Below are positions 42,901-54,900 of a stretch of DNA of 64,000 bases, one piece after another. The stretch covers positions 321,001 to 385,000 of the forward strand of contig JAIUJO010000092.1 of the NCBI GenBank assembly GCA_023846275.1, in the 5' to 3' direction. Within the stretch, counting starts at the first letter, position 1; the number at the start of each line of letters is the position of its first letter. A program made the translations under genes and the position numbers. The notes under the pieces are model-generated. The model did not search any database, had not been told where the DNA came from, and saw only the letters and a program-made list of their open reading frames with translations. The DNA is from Vanilla planifolia. Its lineage: Eukaryota > Streptophyta > Magnoliopsida > Asparagales > Orchidaceae.

Positions 42901-45900
42901 GTTATCTATGATTATTGCATGTTTTGTGAAATTTTTTTTGTCATACCTTATTTGAAAATTGATGATATTACAAAGGATCTTCTATGTACTTGGAAAACAA
43001 GTTCTCACATATATTAACTCATTTCTCTTAAAATTAGAATAATAATTTATTTTTTGTTTCTGCTTTTTCACATAAGTAATTCGCAATAATTCCAATCGAG
43101 GAGCTATTGAGATGAAATAGATGTCTTTGGGCTCTGGTTAGTTATACACAATTAAATTTTAATTTTATATTTTTTAATTTTATTTTATGAAAAGTTATTT
43201 TATGAAACATTTTGATTCGTACTTAATTTAATGATCAGAGATATTACACTTAAGTATCGTTGTAGGAATCTTTCTAATTAAATTTATCTCAATTCTTCAA
43301 ATTTTTTTCTTTGATTTAGAAAGAGTTTTTTAAAGTACTATTGTTCCTTTGAGTTGACCTTTACTACCCTTTGATTTATCTATTTCATATTACTTCAATT
43401 TATCTTATTTCAACTTATATATTGATATATATATATATATGTATAAAGTTATGTTAAAATAATAATTTATTATTAGTAATAGTCTTTTACAAATGTAGTT
43501 CTTAATAGTTCTAATTAAGCTTAGATCGAGATGAGACAAATGTCACTAGACTCTTGTTGAAGAGAATTTTAAAAATTTTATTTTTAAGGAATTTGTCATG
43601 CTTTATAAGATTTTTTACTCCACAGGTTATTTTATGAAGAGCATGTTACAGTTGATCCCTTTAGTATCTCAGAATGCAGTTTTTATTTCAATTTATCTTA
43701 TCTCTTCACTAGTTCCACTTATATTTTGTCAGATTACAATGCAACACTAAATCTTATCTTCTATCACATTAACATCGCTATGATTTGGTTATATTATATT
43801 GCTTTAATTTAACTCATTCAAATATTAACATTTATTTGCTTAAACTTATAATATCATTTATTGTTATTTGTGTTTATCTACTTTAGTAATTCATAGTAAT
43901 TGGAAATGAAGTATGATCTAGATCAAGCAAACAACATTATACTTGTCTCAATGAATTTTAACAAATTAAAGATAATTAATATACTTTTAAATATTTTATT
44001 ATCAAATTTTTAGCATGTTTTATGTGAAACCTTTTTTCCTAATTTTATGATCAAGTATGTTAAACTCAATCTCATTAATATCTCGTGAAGTAAATCCCCT
44101 GTATTGACTACCTCATTTTTTAAAAAATTTTTGCATCTAGTCGATTTTAATACTACGTGAATCTAAATATCCTATAATGTGATCCCCACAAAGATTTTAT
44201 TTTTTTTATTATATTGCATCAATTAATATATTTTTAGCATTAATATATATTTTGTTCATATTTTAATAATAAGTCATTATTATTTTTTCATATTTGGTTT
44301 GGTTACTCTTAGTGATTAAAAATAAAGAATTATTGTTAGGAAATAGTTGCCTTTACGCTTGTGTCAATGACATTTATCATACTAAATATTTATTTTTATA
44401 TATTTTAAATATTTTATATTCCTAACCTTTTGGCATGTTTTATAAAACATTTTAAGATGTACCTAAATTAACTATTTAGTTTATTATGTCAAGCTTTTTA
44501 GTATATTGGAATGCAACTTTATCGTACAATTTATATCATTTATTAAAATTATTTTCTTTGATATAGTTATATTATCGTATAACTAAAAATCTTCTCCGAT
44601 ATGACTTTTATATCACTTTTAAATGTTTGTATTATATTACTTTAATTTATCTTATTTCAATTTGAAAATATATTTACTTAATACTAAAATTTCCTTATTG
44701 TTATTAAATCTTCTTTAATTTTATAATTTATTTTAGTTCCAAGCTAGGTCTAGTCAAGATGGAACAAATGTTGTTGGACTTATCCTAACGACCCCTATCT
44801 AATTAAAGATTCGTTTTTATACTTTTAAGTTTTTAATTCTTTAAAGTTTTTTTGTGCTTAATAAGAATTTTTTATTCATAACTATTTTGGCAAATTAGTT
44901 TGTTACATTGGTTCTTCTTAGAATCTAGCAATCTACCTTTCCTATTCAATTTATCTCACTTATTCAAATTTTAGCATTGATTTTATTCTAAAATTATAAA
45001 ACTATAATTATCTTGATATTCCCAATAAATATTGCTTTGATTTTTATGCATGTTTGAATTAAATTAACAAATTATTACTTTAATGTATAATTATTTAACA
45101 TTAAAAAACATTAATTGTCATTATTTGTTTTAAATTACTTCGATAATTTGCAGTAATTCCAACAGAGGTCTATTAAACACAAGATAAATGTTGTTAGACT
45201 CATCATAGCTAGCTCTATCGAATTAGATTTTCATTCTTATATGTTTAAAATATTTTACTTTTTTAGGTTTTTGGCATGCTTTATGAGAATTTTTGATTAA
45301 TGCCTAATTTGATGATTAATAATGTTGCATAAATCTCCTTAGTGACTTGGAATTAAACATTCTCATTCAATTAATCTAATTTCATAAATTGTTTTGTTTT
45401 GATTTGGATATATTACTATTTATCTCTAAATCTCCTCTTGTGTGACCATTATATCAATTTAGTTATGTTATATTATATTACTTTAATTTCTCTAATTTTA
45501 AGTTAATATTTTTTTATATTGTTTTAAAATAATAATGTATTATTATTTATTTTTACTTTTTTAGTAATTCATAGTTATTCTCTGTAATTCCAAATGAGGA
45601 CTATTAAGGATCAAATAAAATTCATTGTACTTGTCTCAAAAAAGTGCATCTAACTAAATATTATTTTTTTTAAGTTTTTAAATATTTATTTTCAAGAATT
45701 TTAGAATTTTTTTGAGATATTTTGAATCAACCTAATTTCATGATCAAAGATTTTACAGTCAATTTCCTTAGATTTAGGATAGAACATTTTGGTACAATTT
45801 ATGTTATTTTTTATAATTATTTTATTTGATTTGTCTCTATCATTGTGAAACTCAAATCTCCCCTTGTGTGACCTTTCCATTACTATGGTTTTGTTATTTT

Positions 45901-47504
45901 ACATTGCTTCAATTTATCTCACTTCAATTACAGTAAATATTTATTTAATATTAAATGAACTATAGATTTATTTTTTGGTTTAATTTTTTTCTAAATTTTT
46001 GGTATGATAAAATAATGTTTATTAAGACCAAACAAGTATCATTGGTCTAGTCTTGATGAGCTCTATCTAATTAAATATTTTTAAATTTTTAAATAATTTA
46101 TTTTTTAAAGTTTATCTACTTTAAGTAATATTTGAATTGGAACATATTTAATGATAAAGGATGTTACACTTGATCTCTTTGGTGTTTGGAAATGTGACTT
46201 TCTTACGAATTTTGACTCAAATGCTTAAGTGTTTCTCTTTGATTTAGTTATATAACTATGAAATATTAATTTTCCTACAATATGGCTTATTACTTTGTAG
46301 TAATTTGTTTATATTATCTTGGTTTAATTTTTGTCAATTTTTTTTCAATATATATTTACTTAATATTAAAATAATAATTCATTATTTCTTATGTTTTATT
46401 TTTTTTTTGATAATTCATAGTTATTCCAAATGAATTTTGTTAAAGACGAAATAAATCTCACTCAACTCCTCTTGATTTGTTGTATCAAATTTAATATTCA
46501 ATTTTATATTTTTAGATTCCTTATTTTTTAGGGTTTTGGAAAGTTTTATGAGATAGTTTTGTTTATACGTAATTTGAGGATGAAGAAATCATTAATTTTT
46601 TATAGTATCCTAGAATACATCTTTCTTATTCAATTAATTTTATTTCTTGAAATATTTTTTTGTTCATTTCATTATATTACTATATAACTTTTAATCTCAA
46701 CTAACACAAACTTTACGATGTTTTAATTTTATTATATTTAATTACTTTAATTAAGATAATTTAAACTTTATATAATATTTAAGTAATATTAAAATAATAA
46801 TTTATTGCCATTTATGTCAAATTACTTTAGTAATTTTCCATAATTTTGGAGCTAGATTAATTGAAATATACAAATGCCATTTGACTCATCTCAAGGAATT
46901 CTACTTAATTAAATATTCATTTTTAACTTTTAATATATTTTAGTTTTTAAAGATTTGGCATGCTTTCTAACACATTTTGATTTTTACAAAATTTGGTGAT
47001 TGAGGATTTTACTCTCAAACACCTCAGCATCTTGGTCTACAACTTTTATGACAATTTATCTTATTTCTTCAAAATGTTTTGCTTTGATTTAGTTATATTA
47101 CCACATAACTCAATCTAATCTTGTGTGACTTTTACATTACTTTGATTTACTTAAATTACATTGCTTCAACATAGATTATATTAAGTTTAATATATATTTA
47201 TTTTATATTAAAATAATAATTTCCTATTATTTATTCTTATTTAATTTGAGATTTTGTAGTATCTTCAAATGATATTCTTTTGAGACAAAACGAAGCTCAT
47301 TAAAAGTTTTTTTAAGAAATTTATTGGATCAAATTTTTATTTTAAATATTTTTTAAAAAAAATTCTAGTGCTTCGGGATAATTTATGAGTTGTTCTGATT
47401 CATACCATATTTGTCAATTAAAGATGTTATACTTGATCTCCTAATATCTTGGAATACAATATTTTTTGTACAATATATGCAATTTTTCAAATGTTTTTCT
47501 TTAA

Positions 47505-49800
47505 TTATGTGATGTCTTATTGGTAGAGTTGCCTTCAACTTTGACATCAATTTTACAACAAGTAGTTAGCAAGACACAATGTGCGACATAATATGACACA
47601 TGGTGAAGAGAAATTTGGATGATGCAGTTGTGCTAGTGACTGTGTATGCTAAGCATCATCCTTACCATTATGGCCTATTAGTGAATGGATAAGGTGATTC
47701 TCTAGCTGATGGAATAATCATAATATGCAATCTACAAGTGCAATGTTAGAAAAGGTACAACCCATTGTGAAATAGAAGTTTGGTGGTGCATTATGTGTTA
47801 AGGTTTGTATATATTGTGCTACATCCTAGTTGTGCACGAAAATCAATAGTATACTCATATGGCCAATGACAACCTATGGGAGGATTGAATGATTCCCTAT
47901 TGTGAGACTTTCCTTCTTCCTCGACTAAATTATCACAATATGCAACTAACAAGTGGCAGAGTGTGACAGATGTGGCCCATAATAAAGCAAAAGTTGGATG
48001 GTGCAATATGCACTAGGGTTTGTGCATATTAGAATGTGCCTTTAGTTGCATATGATTGAGAGCTATGTTCATTACAGCATTGTACTCATGCCTAACAGCA
48101 TGCCTATGTGTGCCAAGGGTAATGTTTCTTAGATTTTTAGCATTGTCAGTTTCTACCACTTTGATAAGTTATTTCCCCATAGGGAGGCTTGGCATCTTCT
48201 TTGACAAAATTATCAGAATATGCTATCCATAATAGGCAATGTTCAATGTGGTGTAGCCTAGGACAAAGTAGTACTTTGATGGTACAATATGCTCTAAGGT
48301 TTGTGAAAACTTTTTTAAGGTACAAGAATTATGCTACTATAGTTGTGCATGTGATAGAGCACTAGGCATGGTGTAGCACAAGTAGTGCATTGTTCATCAT
48401 GCTATAGTTGGTACACATTCTCCCTATTGTATCAATTGTGTGCATCTATTATGGCTCTCAAGTTATATCTTCTTTAAGTATATTTATCACTATAGATAGT
48501 AGGTGCATTGATAAAGTGATGTCTTATTAGAAGAGCTACCCTTCTCTTTAATGGAATTACTACATGTAATACAGATGGGTTAATGTGTGAGCTTGGTACA
48601 ACCTTGGATAAAGTAGAAGCTGGATAACACAATATGCATATGGGTTTTTGTATGCTAGGTTTCATCTCTGGCCACATAAAGTAGTCTACTATTCATGCAC
48701 AATGTAGCCAATCTACATGTGCCTATGACATCCTCTATGTTGTTCTCGCAACACCCATGATGTGAAACTTCTTTTTGGAATTTTAGCCTTGTGGGCAACT
48801 AGTGCATGGATAAGGTGACGTCATATTCATAGAATTGACTTCCACCATAAAAAATTTTTGTTACATTATGCAATCTATAAGGGGCAATGTCTTTCAAGTG
48901 TGTCCCCTTCTAAAGCAAAAGTTTAATGGTAACATGTGGGCTAAGGTTTGTGCATGTTGGGCTTCATCACTTGCCATGTGAGATAATCCACACTACATGC
49001 ATATGACAGCTAATCTGTGCTTGACTTATGACATCAAGCGCACAACTGGTGAGGCTAGAAAGCACAATAATTTCGGATTTTTAATACTATAGGATACTAT
49101 CACATCTATAAGTTGATGCTTTATTGATAGGCTTACCTTAACCCTTGACTAAATTGTTGAAATATTTAATGTGCGATCTACAAGGGGTTAATGCGTGGCA
49201 CGATGTTGCCCATGGTGAAGCAAAAGTTAGAATACTTGGTCCACGAGGCATTATGCTCTAATGTGGAAGTTTGTGTATAGGCATTATGCCAAACCCTTTA
49301 CACATATTTTTTGGGTTATTAAACTGTAACTTTTCTTGGCTTTTTTTTGTAATGTGAATTCATATTTCATGGATAATTTCATGCTTTGACATTCCTTTTT
49401 TGTTGACAAAATTGTTGCAATAAGCAATTTACAAGGGAGAACGTGTGCTGCATCATAGCTCTTGATAAAGAGTGAGTTATATTGTGGAATATGTGCTATG
49501 TTATGTGCATGTGGCATTGTCATAGCAGCTACTTACTACTATAGCTACACGCATGGTGGACAACTTGGGCTACTGCTATGCTTATCATATGATAGTGCAT
49601 TTGCATGAAGCCTATTCACTCAATCCACACAGCATCATGTCTATGTGGGGAAAGGGGCTTACAAAGTGTAATGTTTTTTCTATTTTTAGTGATGCAAGTT
49701 CCTAGTCCATGCATAAAGTTATGCCCTTTTGAGATGTTAAGGTGAAAGTTTAAAGTGCCACTCTTTGCCCTTATTATAAGGCATTATGATGTAGTCATGC
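47505..49800 (+). repeat. Second tandem repeat family, ~9 diverged units of 180-345 bp
   Basis: Anchors related to GGATAAGGTGATGTCTTATT occur near 47,509, 47,687, 47,891, 48,161, 48,507, 48,803, 49,106, 49,371 and 49,707 (spacings 178, 204, 270, 346, 296, 303, 265 and 336). Each is followed in order by a box like CTTGACTAAATTGTTACAAT, one like ATGCAATCTACAAGGGGCAA, one like GAAGCAAAAGTTGGATGGT and one like TGCTAAGGTTTGTGCATGTT. The family shares no wording with the ~400-bp unit and has clearly higher G+C. The minus-strand frames at 47,791, 48,474 and 49,284 lie within single units and are not called as genes. No known satellite was recognised. Confidence 0.75.
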
Positions 49801-49821
49801 TCATGTTGTAATGAAATCTTC

Positions 49822-50253
49822 ATGATTCCATGTGCACTTAGCAATAATCTTGCTATCTGCATTTTTACCCTTCTTGGTGTGATGCATGGTAGTACCCTTT
49901 GTGCCTATGAGTTGGCATTCTTCATGTGTGACATTTTCTACATGAAATCGACAACTCTTTTCAATCATTGCCATCCCCCAGGATTACAAATGCATGAACA
50001 TGGTGTCATTCTAATGGGGACTTGACTTGGTGTGATTTTTAGTTGTGGCACCTTGCTTTCCTTTATCAACTTTGTTTGGTGTAGTGTCTGCTCATGTCAT
50101 AGTAAAACTTTAGTGATGCAAATTTTTCTCTACCACGTATTAGATTTGTATGTTGGTTCTTTCTACATGGTGAAGCGATGGGTGTCTTGCTTCACCTATG
50201 TGTTGTCTTACAATGTTTGCACCTTGGGAGGCATTATAATTGTGACCTTTTAG
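49822..50253 (+). pseudogene. Possible decayed open frame, unknown product
   Basis: Two adjacent frames in the same phase (49,822-50,025 and 50,032-50,253) are separated by one stop, giving about 144 nearly open codons right after the second repeat family. The translation is rich in Cys, Leu, Phe and His (for example MKSTTLFNHCHPPG). It shows no motif I recognise and no clear membrane topology. The base composition is that of the preceding repeat family, so the openness may be chance. It may be a remnant exon, a decayed element or non-coding DNA; no function is assigned. Confidence 0.15.
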
Positions 50254-51790
50254 TTGTGTAATTGCAAGTTTTTTAAATGATTGACATAGTGGTCCTTGGT
50301 AGTTGTCCAAGTTATAAGAATGTAGTTTGCTTGATTTTTTATCATAAACTTAGAAGAAAACACATTTTGTAGAAACATTAGTCATGTTCGGCTTCTTTAA
50401 TTTGGAAGGTGTAATAAGTTTCAACCATTTTAAAGGCTATTTGATCTGTGCCTATGGTTATTGATTATTTGTAAGGTTATACCCTTTCTTTAAGGCTTGC
50501 TTCTTATCATTTCATGTAAGTGTTAGCTAAGGCCTTCATTTGTAATTAGGCCCTTTGTGCTTCCCTTTGCATATCTTTGATGCTCCTTGAGCTAATGGGA
50601 TTTGATTGTCTCGAGATTGCTTTTGCGCAAAAAATGTTTTTTGTGGTACTTCTTCCTATGTCTTGACTACCTCTTCTTCTAGTCAATTATTAAGCATAGA
50701 AATTTTTCTAGTAATGAAACGTTTCTAAGGAGAATGTTTATATGTTGCCTATTTTCTATTGATTGTGTATGTTCAATTCAATTATTTTGTTGATGCCACA
50801 CTTCTCCTAAGTTATAGTTCTTTGTGTTCCATAATGCTATTGAATGTGTAATCATCCTTACTCTAATGTTGGCATGGTCTTGGAAGTCACTTATTTTAGT
50901 CATCATTCTTTACCAGTATGGTTATTGGAGATGAATTATTGAGAAGCAAAATTCTAAAACATGAAGGATGATAATTTAACATGGGTGCATTTGATCCTGT
51001 TTTTGGAGTATCACAAGACATAACAAACATGCCAAATATGACATAAGGTGGTACATAACTTTTTACCTTTGGAATGTTACCTGCTTGATCGTCCAAGTAT
51101 TCATATACCTCCCTAAAAGATTAAGCCATGCATATGCAATTATAAAAAAATTTAGATAGCAAAACTATGAATGGCTCATTAAATCAATTAAAGTTTGTTT
51201 TGTGTTGTATGCTACTCAAATATTAGTAATAATTCAATAGCTAATATGTTCACCAAAATCCAACTTTTGGATGGGTTGCATTTATTAGGTTAACGGTTGG
51301 TGGATGATTTTTCTTGAATCCTTGATGATTCATGTTAAACTTTTAGTTCACAGAACCACTATTTTAAGTGATTCATCATTCAAATTTTTAATTCATCAAT
51401 TTTCAACATAGGATAGGGGCATACCATTAATACATTGCATGACAGTTAATTAGTTTTGTTATTTTTGCACAAGGTTATTAATATTATTTTTTATAAAGTT
51501 TAATAATTCTCATTGGATTGTGTATAAAAATAAGTAAATATTTTTTTTGATATCTTTTTCAACAAATATTATGTTATAACTTCTACCATTAGTTTTTTAA
51601 AGAAAAATTATAAATGAATATTACCACCTTGTTTGCAACCTCTACATTTGTTTTATCTTTTGGTTTATAAAAAAATGGCAGAGAGATATGGTGTCATATT
51701 AAAGACATTAATTGCATCCTAGGTTTTTGGAATAATTATTTGAATTTCATATATTAAGGTGCAATAGGAATGTAGGAGCAACATATGTAT
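50254..51790. other. Unannotated intergenic DNA
   Basis: No tandem structure, coding signal or RNA gene was recognised. G+C falls gradually from the level of the second repeat family to strongly AT-rich by about 51,500. A 66-codon minus-strand frame at 50,896-51,096 has no recognisable domain and is not called. Confidence 0.6.
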
Positions 51791-51792
51791 GC

Positions 51793-52017
51793 TTGCATGA
51801 TTTATATGTTTTAATTACATTATTTTTTCATTGGTTTTGTCATCATCAAAAGGGAGAGATTGATGCAACTTTGGTCATGACACCACTTGTTTTATTAAAA
51901 CAAGGCCATCATGTTAATTTTTCTAAAATATTTCTTGAGTATCTTTCATGTCAAGCATCTCATGCTCTTATGAGATCAAATAATTTGATAACTTTGACTA
52001 GATGTCTCTTGGAGTAA
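51793..52017 (+). CDS. Short open frame, hypothetical, possibly an element remnant
   Basis: A 74-codon frame from ATG to TAA. Residues from about 20 onward (HQKGEIDATLVMTP and the following LLKQGHHVNFSKIFLEYL) look more protein-like than the low-complexity frames elsewhere, with mixed charged and hydrophobic positions. No family was recognised. It might be an exon-like fragment of a degraded plant element protein. It has no upstream context supporting a promoter and nothing downstream that continues the frame. It is weakly supported. Confidence 0.15.
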   Translation: MHDLYVLITLFFHWFCHHQKGEIDATLVMTPLVLLKQGHHVNFSKIFLEYLSCQASHALMRSNNLITLTRCLLE

Positions 52018-54900
52018 TCCATAAGTGAAGTAATATCAAGCAGTGTTCATGGGTGTGCTCTAGCTATTGCTTAAATAGCATATCGAGCAGTCATTGGTCA
52101 ATCATTTGGTAGAGTAGCTAATTATTCGGACTCAATGTTAGAAACATCTGTTAGTCTATTAGTTTATCCCATCACTTATTTACATCTAGCATAATTAGAT
52201 CGTATAAAATAATTCATTCACATGCATGGTTAGTGATTTATTATGTATGATTATTTCAGTAGTTGTAGAAATATGTTTTTATTTTCATGGCTATAAAAAT
52301 TCATTAAAATGATTTTAAAAAGTAAAAAATATATAAAATATTGTTTTAGAAAAAAAAAATTTGCCTAAGAAACCATCACATTGCTAAGCCAAAAGCTCAC
52401 CCTAGGTGGCCTGAAGTGTTAGGTAATCATTTGAAGTGTTGGGAAATGGATGTAAGGAGCCCCATTTAAGGAGACTAAGACAACCTTGTCAGTTTAAGCC
52501 TAAGGTTTGGTTAGACCTTAGGCACTTGACTTAAGTCAGTTTAGGAAATAATTCTTGGAGGTTAGGTTGAGCTCATGAAGTTCTAAGTTCTTGGATTGAG
52601 ACAAGTTGGACCCATATACAAATGAGCAAGTGACTTAGGTCACGAACTTCTAATAGCACAAGAGGGAAACCAACACCATTTGGCTATCCTATATGTTAAG
52701 AGATAGTATTATAAATTCCAAACATCATGTGTAAGTTTGCAACATAGTAGTAAAAATCATCTCTATGTGCTTTGATATGTCAAACAAACACTTTTGCTAA
52801 TAGTAGATTTCATTTAATCATTCATCTAGAAAGCCTGATCGAATGGATGAGATCAGTTCTACCAACATGAATAGTAATACTTATCCTACTAACTATCCAT
52901 AAAACCTAATCAAATGGTTAATATCTTCTTCAGAATTATGAACAGGCACATCATCTAGCCATTCATTTTTAAAATGGAATAAGATGCCTACCCTTTGTGA
53001 GTAGTGCTCTTATGGAACAGGATTACAACTCGAGCCTTTATTTAGCATTCACATTGAGTAGCTCTACTTTTGTTAGTCTACACTAGGTGACAATTATTGT
53101 TTAAGACAGTAATTTGCATTCCAAAAAGCCATTAGCATTTGTTTATAACTTTGAAATGTTAATAGTTATTTTGGTTTGTCATTTTAGCCCCTTAAAGAAT
53201 TTAGTTTTAGTTTAAACCTTTCAAATATAAATGTAAAAGCCTTAAAATCTTGGGAATAGAAGATTTTATCGTACTATATAAATTTTTTTAGAAAAGAGAC
53301 ACAAAATTCAAAATCTAAGTGTAGCTTTCATACGTTTATTGGAGCCATGTTTGTGACTAATTTTTCTTCTTTCTTGTTTCAAAATTTTTCCCGATCACAC
53401 ATCTTATTGTTGACTTATTTAAAATTAATTATTTATTTTTTACTACTTTTTTAGTTTTTTAAAAATATTATATTAGTGAGACATCTTTGATCATTACATT
53501 TTTCTTAATAATGTTAACAGAAAATGATAAATATTTTGAATTTAATGTTCCAAAATAATATGTTTTTATCGTTTTCAACTCCTTTCATATGTGCACTCAT
53601 ATTTTATTATCATATTCCATAAGCTTGTGTCATACATGTTTTTTCAAATGAGTAATGCAACATTATGATTAATTATTGTTTTGTATCGTGCTTTAATATT
53701 GTAAGCTTTTATAATTGAAATTATGTCGATGAGCACCTACCTATTGTTGTGAAAGGGTGTGGTTTGTAATACGTACCTCTACCTGCTATGTCAAAAGAGA
53801 ATTATTTTTATGGTGGTAACTGATCGGGTTCAATGCGGTAGATGCAGCCATGGGTTTGGTTGAACTACCTTTTTTAGTTTTTTTTTAATATCAGACAATT
53901 TATGATATTTTTGCATTCAAAAATATTTAATTTAAGACATATATGAATAAAATTTTTATATTTATATTTAAAACTTTCTTTCGATCAATTATTTTATTAT
54001 TTCAAATTTTCAAATAAAGAAAAGTATTCAAAGTAATGAAATGTTTAGAAGCATAATTAACTAATCTATTATGCATTAGCAAGGCAAAGACTACATTAAG
54101 AACAAGTTATAGAATATAAGATAGATCTAAGGTTCCTTTATTTACATACCATGATTAAACCAGTTAATCGCGATGAAACCTATGGTAAACTTATTTAAAT
54201 CACAATTTTTAGTTCAAGAAAGTCTAAGTTATGAAGAAAAAACTCATATCTTCCTTTACCTAATTAAGGTTCCATTCATGTGTCTCATGTCAAGTTCCTT
54301 TTGAAAAGCTAAAGAATTAATGCATGTGTTCATCAAAAGTTCTTATTTTTTAATCTTAAATGTGACACTAAATTTACTAGCATACCTTAAGGTTCATTTT
54401 AACTCATATGAGTAATGGACTTTGACAAAAAAAATTTGCTTCTTCTCCTTCAAGGATCTTAATCATCCTCTACACTATTGATAGCAATGTTTCAACCTCT
54501 ACATCTCAATTATGGCTATCAAAATCTCCACTAGACTTTCTCAAGGCCATCAATAGCCACATCTTGATCACTTATATAACAAGATCAACACAATTGTAAA
54601 AAAAAAATGTTATCTAAAGACTTCAATTAAGATATAACTTAATTGATTTGTAAAAAATTCTTAATTAGCTCTCCAATCATATCATTATGCATTAAATGAA
54701 AATGATATAGGATTCATGGCAAAAGATATGCTTGGTCTAATGCTACCCTCACATCCTGACCATTTAAATTTGAAATATTTAATTAAAATTTTATATTATC
54801 TTATAGATATATGATGTATTACAAATTGGAAAACATTTTTATTTTTTGTAACTTACCAAACTTTCAAATTTTTAATGGGAAATTATAATGAAAAGGCATA
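52018..54900. other. Unannotated intergenic DNA, mixed composition
   Basis: Two subregions of higher complexity (about 52,370-53,070 and 53,720-53,870) lie between AT-rich stretches. The first contains CAGTTTAAGCCTAAGGTTTG and GACTTAGGTCACGAAC; the second contains GTAATACGTACCTC. They could be old LTR or other element debris belonging to the fossil on their right, but I found no matching partner copy on its other side. No gene or RNA was recognised. Confidence 0.5.

Larger units (their letters stand above)
21271..47500 (+). repeat. ~400-bp tandem repeat array, plus-oriented block 4
   Basis: The longest uniform stretch: about 65 plus-oriented units without an orientation change. Well-preserved landmarks include ATTACACTCGATCTCCT at 25,901 and 26,663, CAAATGTCATTGGACTCATC near 23,049, ATTACATTGCTTCAATTTAT near 45,899 and TGTTACACTTGATCTCTTTG near 46,161. 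Divergence between neighbouring units is high throughout, and no newly homogenised sub-array was seen. Short frames at 21,581, 25,543, 27,696, 28,153 and 40,934 on plus and at 24,911, 25,569 and 28,401 on minus are unit-internal and carry no recognisable domain. The block stops in mid-unit at about 47,500. Confidence 0.85.

Noticed and set aside
1-47500. Calling the array a functional centromere
   Set aside because: Unit length and AT-richness would allow it, but nothing in the sequence shows centromere function, and the strong divergence argues against an active, homogenised centromeric satellite.
1-47500. CRISPR-like array
   Set aside because: The periodic units are ~400 bp with diverged landmarks and no short identical repeats with unique spacers; the context is a plant-type genome.
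47791-49523. Minus-strand frames at 47,791, 48,474 and 49,284 as genes
   Set aside because: Each lies within units of the second tandem family and none shows a domain or shared product.
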